A DNA stretch of 64,000 nucleotides from the NCBI GenBank assembly GCA_036936605.1, contig JAUPFV010000001.1:246014925-246078924 (forward strand), in the 5' to 3' direction. The number at the start of each line of letters is the position of its first letter. The stretch's first letter is position 1. The notes beneath the pieces are model-generated. The model was given only the letters and a program-made list of their open reading frames with translations. It had not been told where the DNA came from and did not search any database. This DNA comes from Limnanthes douglasii subsp. nivea. Lineage: Eukaryota; Streptophyta; Magnoliopsida; Brassicales; Limnanthaceae. Positions 39,121 to 50,780 of this stretch are shown here, piece by piece. Both the position numbers and the translations under genes were made by a program.

Positions 39121-41639
39121 TTAAAATAATAGAGTACAATATAATTTTTTTAATAATCAATTCTCATACTTCATCAATGCAACTGTAGGACTTATGACAA
39201 ACATATGCATAACTATTTATAATTTACAGGTTTCAGATTCAAAAATCTTATTAAGAATTTCGATTAAGAATTCAAAAATCTTAATCAGAGCTCATCAATG
39301 ATCCGTGAATTATTGGATTCTGGTCATTATCAAGCAAAATGTCATTCATAAATAAATTTCGCCTAATTTTAATATGAAACCTAAACATGGTAATTCCTAG
39401 TTAGTGAGAATCTAGATTAAATCTCTGATTCATGGCAATTAAGTTGGCTTAAAAAATATTTTTAAAATTAGTAGAAGGTTAAAAAATTGCATGAGGCATC
39501 TAAAAAGAATCGTTCTTCAAGTTGTGCTAGACCAACATATTGTAGATGACTGAAATTAGAAATATGACTTGCCCATAATCGAAAAAGAAGCAGAATTGGT
39601 AAATCTGAAGACCGTTCTTCATCATCCTGCAGATCTCTCTCCAATCTTGTTGTGGACTTCAGGAAAGTCTTAAGGAAGTCTTATATTGCTAAGCTGAATT
39701 CCCAATTTCTTCTAAGTATATCAAATATGTTGATTCTCCCTCAAAAGCCCTGCATTTCTTCATCCAATTTTGAGCTCTTCCTCTTATACTCTCAGTTCAA
39801 GTGAATTAGAATTTCCCATTGAAGTTATAAGAGGCCTCCTCCTCCAATTAGAGCTAGGTAACTCAACTTATCTTTATGCTTGAAGTTCCTCCAGTTTCTC
39901 ATGAAATTAGCAGTTTTGCCATTAAAATTAAGAATATGAATTGAATAAGGTTTTCTCCCGTTGAGTCTTTTTATCGAACAATTGACATACCTTTTATTGG
40001 TGATGTATGTCCATATGTTGTATGTGTATTCATTAAGTGACCTCCATATTTTGGTCTCAAGCTGTTGCTTTTGCTTCGATTATAAAGTCTTCCTCCTCGA
40101 AAGCTTGACTTAAGCTCATACATCTCGTCGTGGTGATTGGTAATTTAGTATTGCTCCATCAATTTTCCTGGAGCATGTTTCTTTGTTCCTCGAGTTAGAG
40201 TATTTCTTCCTTCTCATCTCTGTTACATGAGAATGTTTAATCATTTTCAACGAATATCAATCGTCGGAAAACTTGCTAGTTTTAGTTCAGTGAATTGGAT
40301 TCAAGTTTTGGAATATGTAGTGAATGGATATCTAAGTAAAAGGAATTAAATCTAAAAGAAAAATCAAATTTATCTTTAACGTTGAAATTTATAGTTTTTG
40401 CGCCTGTATAACTCAAGTCTTCTGTACACCTATTATTCATCAATATATTTTATTTTTAAAAAAAAATCTAATATCTATACAATTTTTCCAGGTCAAAATT
40501 TTGGTTCACTGATCTGTTATTCGTATTAAATTATATTTTATAATCTGTCAATCATGATACAATTATAAAACATTATCAAAATTTCACCCTAAACACAAGT
40601 TTAAATTATGAAAAGCATAGTTGTTTATCTTCGGGTCAAACACGATTATTTTGTTTCAATTTCAATACTAGGATATCATCCCCAAGTCGGGAATTTTTTT
40701 TTAGCCATGGTCTATAATCAATCAATTCGTACATTATTAATTATTTTGAACGCTAAATTTTTTGTTTGTTTGTAAAAGAGAATCTATTGGTATTGGTTTA
40801 AGGACCATATGCTTTGTTTGTTTGCTTATTTTGCGATCTCAATTTCATTTTCAAAGACCTAACATGTTTAGCAAGGTTGACTTGTTTTTCTAAATTTTCT
40901 TTTATTTCGCAATTGAAATGTCCAGAATCACATATTATTCTAGTGGCCAGACAGCAAACTAATTATCGTTTAGTAATTAGATACGTCTTGGACACCAAAT
41001 GAGCCACTTAAGTAGACTTTGTTCAACATCAACTTGTGCACAAATTGCCTAAAACCTATAAAAAAAAATTGTTTTAAAAAATATTAAAATATTCACTAAA
41101 GCTATCAACTTAGAAAACATGCGATTTTTATCCAAGAAAGATGCAATTCTTTCTGCTCGGAAAATATACAATTCTTATCAATTAAACATTTAAAATTTTG
41201 GATTATACTAGATAAGATAAATTTATGATATTGTATTTATAAAACACCGTTTATTGGATTGGTTCATATTTTGATCAAACTGGTAAAACCCCATTCGAAA
41301 CTCCGGTATAGTCGGTCCCGAATGATCCATACAAATTTTTAAACCTGATCGATTTTGACTAGTACAGTCTAGCATGGATCTTAACGAGATCAGATTTTTT
41401 TTTATATATATTATGTATAAAAGATAATAATAAATCCTGTATAAAACAATTTAGTTGTAATAGAATTTTTTTTAGTTGTAATAGAAAGGAATTGGATTTA
41501 TGATCTTTATATATATTATGCAAATTTATAATTTTGAAAAGTTGATATAAGTTATATATATCGTGTGTTGTAAAAAGTCACTTGTTTTTTACTATCGATT
41601 TCAATAATATAGTTTTTCGAATTTTAAAAATTTGCTGGT
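39121..41639. other. AT-rich intergenic stretch
   Basis: No gene seen. Near 39460-39960 the minus strand has weak coding texture (KTANFMRNWRNFKHKDKLSY), perhaps an old retroelement piece, but I cannot place it. The remainder is AT-rich with poly-A/T runs. Confidence 0.35.
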
Positions 41640-41960
41640 AATTCATGAACTATCCGTTCGGATAGTTAGTATCCGATATGTATGGGCTATTAATTTTTAT
41701 GACAAATAATCTATCGACTATTATTTTTTTTTATAAATTTTGTCTTTTGGTTTTCTATTTTTTATATAGTTAGTCCGCCTAATAAACATGGACATGAGAC
41801 TAACTTTTTTTCAAAATGGATAATTTATAGATTACTGACGGACTTTTGAAAATCTAAAGACTATATGTTACCAAAATAGATAATCCATAAACTATTCAAC
41901 GGACTTTTAAAAATCCAAAATTTATTTGCACTAAAATCGATATTCTAAAGAATCAGTCGT
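41640..41960. mobile_element. Decayed MITE related to 36904-37153
   Basis: Contains AACTATCCGTTCGGATAGTT, TATAGTTAGTCCGCC and GACGGACTTTTGAAAATC in the same order as the copy at 36.9 kb, with inverted arms that are much diverged and partly duplicated. Confidence 0.45.
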
Positions 41961-43740
41961 CAAAATTATAATTCGTACGATAAAATTTGTAAAATAAAAT
42001 AGACCTCCGTTTGAGGTACTAAAAATTTAAAAACAAATTAACTTTTTCAGACTAGAAAGCAAAGTAGAACGAACTTTGCTGCAAGAGATTGCAGGTTGAA
42101 CAAACTCTTCCATTCACACAAATCTCACTTGCTCTCTTATTTCTAGGACTTTATTTATAGCTGGTATATTAAGGTATTTTTTCTTTATAGATTTTACTTT
42201 ATTAGTATTTGTTATGGCTGATTATCAGTTTTAAGATATATATGTTTAGAGACAATTAACAATTATTATCCAATTGAAAATTTATATGTATTCTGTACTA
42301 AAAACTTATATAACAATTACTTATTCTTAGGATATTTTGTTTAAAAACACTTAAATTTAAGTTTTACTGTCTAATATCCTAGCGGTTAAGAATACGGGAG
42401 GTTGGAAACTTAGACTAGCATGTTTGCGTAACTCATCTTTATTTTTAATCTTGAAAATTTTATTCCTTTCAAATCCAAATTTAAAAATAATAATTCAAAA
42501 ACACGTATATTTTTATTATTTAAGACAAAATAAAATAAAATTTATGGTAATATTTTTGGAGAATTTGTTTTTTATATTTATGTAAACAAATTATACATAT
42601 ATCCGCAACTACAACATAATCCAACTTTTTTCTATTAAAAAAAAATCAACAAAAATGTACATATTTATACAGCTTCAAAAAAACTGATTGTTTTGGACTC
42701 AATTAGACTTTTATTTTTATAAAAACAATTCGTATATTGTTTTTTCACAATATCAAACTTATTTAGTAACCAAAGTCTTATTTTTGCAATTGTGTTCTTC
42801 TTGTGTTCACAATATATTTGTACATATTTTTGCAACTAGAATACAATTGCTTTGTAGGAACCAAATTACATGTAATTCCATAACTGAAACATATTTGTTT
42901 TTTAACAACCAAATTATACGTAATTTCACTACTAGAACACAATTTATTTTTTATACTTATTTAGCAACCCAATTACACGTAATTCCGCAACAAAGCTATT
43001 TTTTAAAAAACTATTGGTATTTTTCAAATTTGTTTTGAGATATGGTTTGAAAGCTATGGTATTTAAAAAAACAAAGTGAGAAAATGGTTATGGGATATTT
43101 CGGACTACCAAGTGGTAATCTAAAGATATTCATTTATCATCAAATGGTTATCGATACTTTAGCAAATCTTGAATGGTTATTGGTAAATAGATTTGATATC
43201 GGTAGATTAGCTATATATTTATATATAAGTTAATATATATATTTTTGAATTGGGCCAAATTCGGTATTGGATGATAAATTTAAAGTCGGATAATTTCATT
43301 TAGAATTTTGGTCCAAAACTAAATTTGATAGATTTTGATATTTTTGCCAATCTTCTAATATCTCCTATTTTGGGTCAAATATATATAATAAAACTGTATT
43401 AGTTAAGTTTGTAACAAGTGATTTTAAGCATGAAAGTGTTTGATTTTTGAGTTTTTTTTTTAAATTACATATGTTTAATCAAATTAATTATATTATATTA
43501 TTAGTTTTGTATTTTTTATATATATTAATTATTTTTACTGCCATAGTTGATAGTTGATTGGATGAATAACTTAGTTTTGTAACAAATAAAATACAAATAA
43601 CTAGTCTTATTGTTTGATAAACTAATTGTTATTTATTTTTTATTATTAATGGTGTGAAATAATTTTATTATTATTATATTATCATTATTATTATTATTAT
43701 TATAGTTTAATTATAATAGCTTTGTAGGTTTTAAATTATT
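41961..43740. other. AT-rich intergenic stretch with short repeats
   Basis: No gene seen. At 42855-42985 there are three degenerate copies of AACCAAATTACACGTAATT at intervals of about 55-60 bp. A (TTA)n microsatellite lies at about 43660-43705. The ORF at 42688-43038 is produced by the repeats. Confidence 0.4.
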
Positions 43741-45108
43741 ATTATAGTTGCTCAAGAATGGTTCCACGAATGTAGCTCCAAGAATCTGTTAGCGTTCTTG
43801 CTTCCCAATCTAGTTGATTTTGCTCATTCTCATCTCACTGGTCCGCCCTTGGCATCTAGCCAAGCCCAATCGTTCAATGACTACTTTCCAACTTTTCTTC
43901 GACCCAAAAATATCATTACGGAAGGTGTCGAAGAAAAATCAACTCAAAGAATCAATGATAACTCAACTGACATTACATTCTCTACTCAAAACAGATCTTA
44001 TGCTGACATTATGAGTCCTAAAAATGTTTGCCCTAGTATCAAACCAACAAAAAGACAAATTATAAAGGACCATATATCCTTGCAATACCAATAAAATGAT
44101 AAAGATCAGCTGCTCGCTGCCTCCAAATTCACACTAATAGAGAAGTTCTCCCAAAGCCTACAAAAAAGAAACATAATCAATCAATTCTTTGATGCCAAAA
44201 CGTTTGTGGGAGAGTACAATATTACAAACTGGGACTCAAGACATATATTCATTGAATTTTCACTCAAATTAGATATGTGTAAGCTATGTTTAATATTTTT
44301 TGGTCAATTGGTGAAAATTCAATGAGAATATTCAAATGGTCACCATATTCCAACCCAAAATATGAGTGCCCTATTGTGCCTACAAGGATTGGGATAGAAA
44401 ACGTTCTAGAATACCTTTATAGTGAAGAATTTACTCATTTTATAGCTAAATTATTAGCCAACCATTAAAAACATAGATTCCTACCAAACATCGTGCTTTG
44501 TTCAAAACTTGCTACACATGGACCGAATTAGACATATCAAAGAAACTGCAACATCCTACGTAAAGGTGGGTTTTGGTGACAACGAAGTTTGTTGGGTTCA
44601 TATCAGTTACAATTACATTTTGAAAATACTACTCATACTTGTACCAATGATCAAGAATCTTGTAAAAAACTTATTCAACATGACCAGAAACACAAGAAAG
44701 ATAGTAACTTTATTCATGAAGACCAGTACAAAAATGTAACTAAAGAAGAAAACATATAAAGACTCAAGTCTATCATTATCAATCCCACCCTTAAAATTAG
44801 TTTGAGTAATATCCCAACTAATGATCAATTATCCTATGTTGCTTATAATAACATAAATAACAAGCCTCACTTGACAGATAGTAAAACTCATATGAATGAA
44901 GAAATTATTGATACAATCAATAAATTGGAAGAAGAATACTCACCTTCAATGAATATTGAAATCAACAATCACACTTCAAACCAAGAAAATATTGGAAGCT
45001 TACCTTTCAATTCTATACTTAAGAAGAAAGAAGTGGATAAGGAATTCCAAGATCTTCTTAACAAAAGCTTAAAAAAACTAAGAACAATAGAAAATAAGAA
45101 ACTATAGT
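43741..45108 (+). pseudogene. LINE ORF1 (DUF4283) of the 43.7-49.2 kb element
   Basis: ORF1 protein binds LINE RNA. The N-terminal region has NRSYADIMSPKNVCPSIKPT (43990-44050) and HISLQY, homologous to window position 1. The DUF4283 core has IFKWSPYSNPKYECPIVPTR at 44330. KVGFGDNEVCWVHISYNY is at 44560. A Lys/Asn-rich C-terminal linker (44802-45107) follows. Stops at 44092 and 44466 and frameshifts break it. Confidence 0.8.
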
Positions 45109-46100
45109 CATCATGTCCCTATTTGGGGTCATTCACTCCCCAAAATTTAATCGCAATCATGATTAAGTTCCTATATTAACATCCGCGACATTGCAAATAA
45201 GGCTGATAATACTCAAATCTATTATAAAATAAGAAAATATTAACATCCTTGTTATCCAAGAGACTTTCATCAAAGTTAACATAATCTCCAATATTGCTGC
45301 CAAGCTTGGTTTTTATGATTACTGCTCTAACTCAACTAACAATATTTGGTTCTTATGGACAAAAAGACTTCAATATCAAAACTACTCTTAATCACCCTTA
45401 CCTGTTGCACACAAAAGCCACTCACAAATCGTTGAAAAACGTTTTCTACTTAACAACAGTTTATACAAAATGTCAAAATATTAACATATTCGATCTATGA
45501 AATATTTTTAAATCTATATATAATTTTGTTAAATAATGGCTTATAATTTATAAATTTAACTCTATTTCTACTTTTGATAAATATATAGGATACTCTACCT
45601 TCTGTATAAATAGCTCAGATAATTTTCATAATACTATCATAGTGTGTTCTCTAGAAGACACATATATATATATATATATATATGACCGAAGTTTACTTGG
45701 ACTAACAAATCCAAATGGAAAAGATTGGATCGTGCCTTAATCAACTCAAACTAGCTAACTATTTCAACACCACTAAAGTCACCCCTCTGGCTGGAACCTG
45801 CTCGGATTACACTCCTATTTATATTTCTATTTCCAATGATATAAATCACTATAAAAGAAGCTTTAAATTTCTTAATATGTGGAATTTAAGTGATGATTTC
45901 CTTAATACTGTTGAAACTAATTGGAATTTGAAAATGAAGGGTTACCGTGTGTTCATATTCTGAAACAAAATGAAGCGACTCAAATTTTCCTTAAAGACTT
46001 GGAACAAGACAATAATAACACACAAAATAACAATAATTTATGTAAATGCAAACGCTCTGCTTCTTCGGGCTCTAACTAAATAGGAATCTTATTGTCATAA
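45109..46100 (+). pseudogene. LINE ORF2 endonuclease domain
   Basis: Apurinic-endonuclease-like domain in broken frames: INILVIQETFIKVNI (45235-45280, the LQET motif), NNIWFLWTKR (45330), then TWTNKSKWKRLDRALINSN (45690-45745), the FTWxNxxxxxxRLDR motif. An inserted (TA)n tract sits just before it at 45662-45683. Confidence 0.75.
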
Positions 46101-48180
46101 AAAAACTTACTCCAATTGGATTAAGGAGGGGAATAGAAACTGAAAAACCTACCATTTCTATGTCAAGAAGAAAAGAAAGAAGAATATAATAACATGGATT
46201 AAAGAATACTCAAACTGGATAACAGATGATCACTTAATTGATATCTCTGCTCAATCATATTACAAAGACATTCTCACTGACAATTCCTATCTTAATCACA
46301 TGGTATAACATAAACTTCTTGAACAACCCTTTATTCAACACCATTTTAAAGTTAATCAACGAGGATGATAACCTCGTGTTTATGAAAACTCCTATTGAAG
46401 ATGAAATCATAAGTAACATAATGATCCTCAACCCATCTAGTGTTGGAGGCATGTATGGCTTTAATAGTTGTTTCTATATTATATATTGGGAGATCATAAA
46501 AAATGATTTCAGTGCTGCTATTGCCTCATTAATTTAAGGCCGGAACATCCCCAATGGCATCTTGGCTACTTCTTTATACCTCATCCCAAAATATTCCAAT
46601 CCTATAAAATGGAAAGATTATTGTCATATTAGTCTATGTACATTAATGGATAGAATGATGTCCAAAATAATAAAAAATAGCCTTTTTTATATGCTTCCTA
46701 AAATCATCTCCTAAGTGCAGGAAGCCTATGTATCTGAAAAGTCAATCCAGGACAACATCTTGATTGCAAAAAGATATGATTTATGATCTCAATAGAAAAA
46801 TTACAGTTGGGAACATTCTTATCAAAGTGAATATGACAAAGCCTTCGATTAAATGTCCCACATCTTTATAATTAAAGTCTTGTTTGCATTTGGCTTTGAT
46901 TCTAAATTTATTTACTTGATCGATAAATTAATCAGGAACATACATTCTTCAATTCTCATCAACAGAGAGGCACTGAGTTATTTTAAAACTACGAGAGGTT
47001 TGATAGACGGGAATCCTCTATCCCGTAGTATCTTCATTATTAATGATGAGGTTCTGCTAAGAGGCCTCATGAATCTTTTTTAGAACAAAAAAATAATTAA
47101 ATATATTACCAGAATTTCTATCATTATTCCATGTTTAACTTTTACAGATAACCTTCTTATTTTTACTAATAGCCTTAACACTTCTATTTCTACTCTTAGT
47201 AATTTTTTACAGAATTACCAGGATATTTTTTGGCATAACTTTAACAAAGAGAATACTAAAATCATCTCTTATAATTTTCAATCTACCAGAGTCACATATA
47301 TCTCAAACATGACTGGATTTAACATTGGCACTCTCCCGACATCATATTTAAGGATTTCTCTTAGCAACTATAGTAAAGTTATTAATTTTGAACCTCTGCT
47401 CAATAAAACAAAGATAAAGATATCAGAGTGGGACGGTAAAAATATGTCCTATGGTGGTAAGATTACACTTACATCTTCTATTATTATGTAAATTCCTATT
47501 TAATTGATCTAGAGCTATACTATCCCTAAAAGAATAATGGACATAATACAAAAACTGTTTAACAAGTTTCTTTGGGGTCCCAGTCAGGAAATTACCAAAA
47601 TCCATCGTCCTAGCTGGGATAAAGTCTCTAAGCCTTTTAATGAAGGAGAATTGAATGTTATAAATATCAAAGACATTCAAGGACCCTTTTCTTGCAATCT
47701 TTGGATCAAGTTTAGACATAGAAAATTCCTATGAACAAGATATATTCACAATATTTACTATAACAACAACCACCATCTGCAGGCTAACTTTACCACCAAA
47801 TATGGCTCTCAGGTCTGGAAAAGGTTTGATGTTATTAAAAATATTACAGAACCTTATGTAAAATAGAAATTTGGCTGCGGTAATATTATTTTTGGTAGGA
47901 TAATTGGTTTATGCCTTCCCCTCTCGTAAATCTTGATGATAATTTGGACAATAGTTGGTACATAATAGATAAAGTTAAATGTTTTGGTGATAATGACAAG
48001 TGAAATTAAACCAAGCTCTTCAGAATTCTCTCCCCTTATGAAATGAAGACTATAAATAAGATTTTTATAAAGTACCATGAGGAAGAGTCTCTTAGGTGGC
48101 TTGCTTCTAAAGATGGCATCTACAATACTAAGGAAACCTGGAATTAGCTTAAAACTCACCACAAAAAATCTGACCTATTT
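46101..48180 (+). pseudogene. LINE ORF2 reverse transcriptase
   Basis: Non-LTR RT in several frames: LIPKYSNPIKWKDYCHISLC (46580-46640, the LIPK..PISLCN motif), EAYVSEKSIQDNILIAK (46725-46770), FDSKFIYLIDKL (46900). The active-site region reads FTDNLLIFT (47145-47175) where FADDxLxF is expected, so one catalytic Asp is lost. YGGKITLTSSII and LFNKFLWGPSQEITKIHRPS (47540-47610) follow. Dead by mutation. Confidence 0.82.
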
Positions 48181-49240
48181 GGCAAGATGTGGAACATGAT
48201 TACACCTAGAAAATGCTTATTTTTACATGTAGACTGATAAATAATTGGATCCCTATTGATACAACTATGAAGAGAAGACATATATATATATATATATATA
48301 TATGACTTATAAATGCCAATTTTGTGATAATACTAAAACAACTAAACATTTTTTTTTCGAATGCAACTATTCATGGGCTATCTGGTCATATTTTTCTAGC
48401 CTTCTCAATATCAAAATATGCGGATACATGATAATTGTTCATGTGATAAGAAGTTGGCTATGGGATTCAGGAAAATGAGACTCATATAAACTATATTTTT
48501 CCTCTCATCATTTGTTGAATAATATGGCAGACCAGAAATAAATCTAAGATCAAATGTCAATCCTTCTCTTTTATAACTTCTATCAACTATATCAAGCAAA
48601 TGATTTCTGGTTTAGGTCAAAATTCCATTCATAAGAAAAAGCATTGGATTCACACAAGTAATGCATCTACATATTTTGGATTCTTTAATCTCTTTATAGC
48701 TACTAATAAGCCTACCTACCTTACTTGGACTCCTCCTCACCATAACAGAGTCAAGCTTAACACTGATGGCTATTCTCTTGCTAATCATGAGGCCAACGGA
48801 GGTATCCTAAATACGAGATCACAAATGAGATACAATAACAGGATGTGGTAATGTTTATGGTAAGTTTACCCCTATCATGGCTGAAGTGATAACCTCAACG
48901 ATGGTATTCAAATCTACAAAAAGAAAGGCTTAGTTAAAGTCGATATCAAGACATATTCAAATTTTGGTTAATCTACTTTCATCATGTAAAAAACCTTGGC
49001 CTCTTGAGTCCATCCTTAATAGTTTTAGAGAACTTATCAACCTTCTATGGTTATCCATCACATATACCGTTATCAAAATAAAGCTGTTGACTGACTAGAT
49101 AAATGGATATTAAAATACAAAATGATAATTGATATCACCAATCAAAATGTTCCATATCAACTAAAACAATTACTTTTCTTAAAAGTTTTGGTTAGGTTAC
49201 GTGAGAAATAACACATAATTTTAAGCCTATAAATCCCTTT
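48181..49240 (+). pseudogene. LINE ORF2 zf-RVT and RNase H domains, 3' end
   Basis: CQFCDNTKTTKHFFFECNYS (48310-48370) is the C-terminal zinc-binding zf-RVT domain. YLTWTPPHHNRVKLNTDGYS (48715-48775) opens the plant LINE RNase H. The end has IKIKLLTD (equivalent to the DxLA motif end) at 49075-49100 and a tail to about 49240. A second (TA)n tract lies at 48278-48302. Confidence 0.82.
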
Positions 49241-49339
49241 GAATTTATTTTATGCTAATGACTCTTGGCTGCTATAAAATTCGGACCAACATACACCTAG
49301 TCTAGTTCAACATTGTTTTTGCAGGTCTCAGGTCTTTTA

Positions 49340-49570
49340 GCTTCTCTAGTCTATGATCCTGTCTCATGATAAAAAGAAATCTAGATGGCTTCGAAACTCG
49401 TCTTCCTCTAAGGCTTCATGTTCCTTCTTGTCATCTATTTATCTCAGCTCTTGTTGATTCATTTGCATCCATGCTAATTCTTAATTCCTTTGATGAATCT
49501 CTCCAATGGGTCAATTTGAATTTTGTTCTTCACCTTGCTTTTTGTAAAGCTCTTGCTAGGAACATCTAAT
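49340..49570 (-). pseudogene. Retroelement N-terminal block shared with 35.9 kb
   Basis: The minus strand reads SKELRISMDANESTRAEIDD then EDEFRSHLDFFLS. This equals the block just upstream of ORF1 in the minus LINE near 35900-36050 (SNELRTSMDANKTIRAEIS). It is therefore a 5' fragment of another LINE copy in opposite orientation to the LINE at 43.7-49.2 kb. Confidence 0.6.
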
Positions 49571-50780
49571 TTTCTCCTTATGAATATGCAAGTCCTGTTT
49601 ATGATATCTTGTATTAGCTATTGTTGAAGATCTTGTTCTCCTGTCGATCTCAGCTTCCTCTGTATCCTTTCTCAGTTGGAATTTCTTACTCTAGTGCTTT
49701 TGTTGTTTTGTTTGAAGTACCTTGACATTAGTCAAAGCATTTGTTGTTTTGCTGAAGCATCTATTATTGATGTTGAATCATATTTTGGTGTTGGCTGAAG
49801 ACTACTCTCGATTTTAAATATCGTTCTGAAGTTGTGTATTCATATTCAAAGTTATTACGTTTTATATTTTTACATATTGAAACTTTTTTATCAAACGTCT
49901 TTGGCTATAATCTTAAGAGTCTTAAGCTCAGTTTATTATATCTGACACCATCTATATTGTCACCAAAGATGTCTTCGATTTGAATCGTAAGAAATTGTGC
50001 ATGCTTATTAACACTCTTCTGTTTATTAGTTTTGTTTGCAAGTGGTCATATTTTTGAAATTGGAGGAATTTTTTAATTTCCGTGTGAACATGCAAGTTGA
50101 TGGCAGACAGTTACACATGTAATAAATTTTATTATTATAAGCATGCATGTGCACCTTAGTCAACTTTTACAATCATGATCCTCCATGTATCTTTTTCATC
50201 TGAGCCGTTCATCATTCAGAAAAATCCAAACTATAAAATAGAGGAAATCAATAGTTTAAATTTACTTATACCTTATCAATAAATACTATATTTCTTCTTC
50301 CTTTTTATTAATTTTCTTCATTTTATAAATTAACTATTTCTTCTCCTTATATCTCTAGGATTCAATTTTGTTGAATTAGTTATGAGTTTGTTGTTTTTGT
50401 TGTAGCATACTTTCATTTGTTCTCGTAAAATAGGTAGATGCGTATAAAAATAGAGCTTCTGATAGCTAGAACCACTATTGGCTTGATAAGGCCGACTATT
50501 CTGGTAATAAATATATTTTTTAAATTTCTTCTCTAGTTCTTTCTCGAGCTCAGATGAAAGTAATAATTAAAGTTAAGAAAAAAACTTAAACTATACACTT
50601 CATGTTTCCCATCACTTTGCCCTTCTGATCTAGAAGAAATGATTATTTTAACTACAAGAAATAGCAATCAAAATGACCTTAATTCTTAGAGAGATGCTTT
50701 CAAAAGGCGAATGTTATTGATCAGAAGGTGATAAAAGTTTTGTAATTAGGAAAGTCTTCACGATGAAGTGCTTTTCTTAA
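49571..50780. other. Probable LTR-side sequence of Tat element C
   Basis: No gene seen. By analogy with elements A and B, the 3' LTR of the minus-strand element C should lie here. A TATA-like AACTATAAAATAGAGG is at 50230. I could not fix LTR ends. Confidence 0.3.

Noticed and set aside
42688..43038. ORF of 116 codons, aromatic and Ile-rich
   Set aside because: AT-rich repeat translation with no known domain.
49366..49569. Plus-strand ORF of 67 codons
   Set aside because: The conserved reading shared with 35.9 kb is on the minus strand (SMDANES.RAEI).
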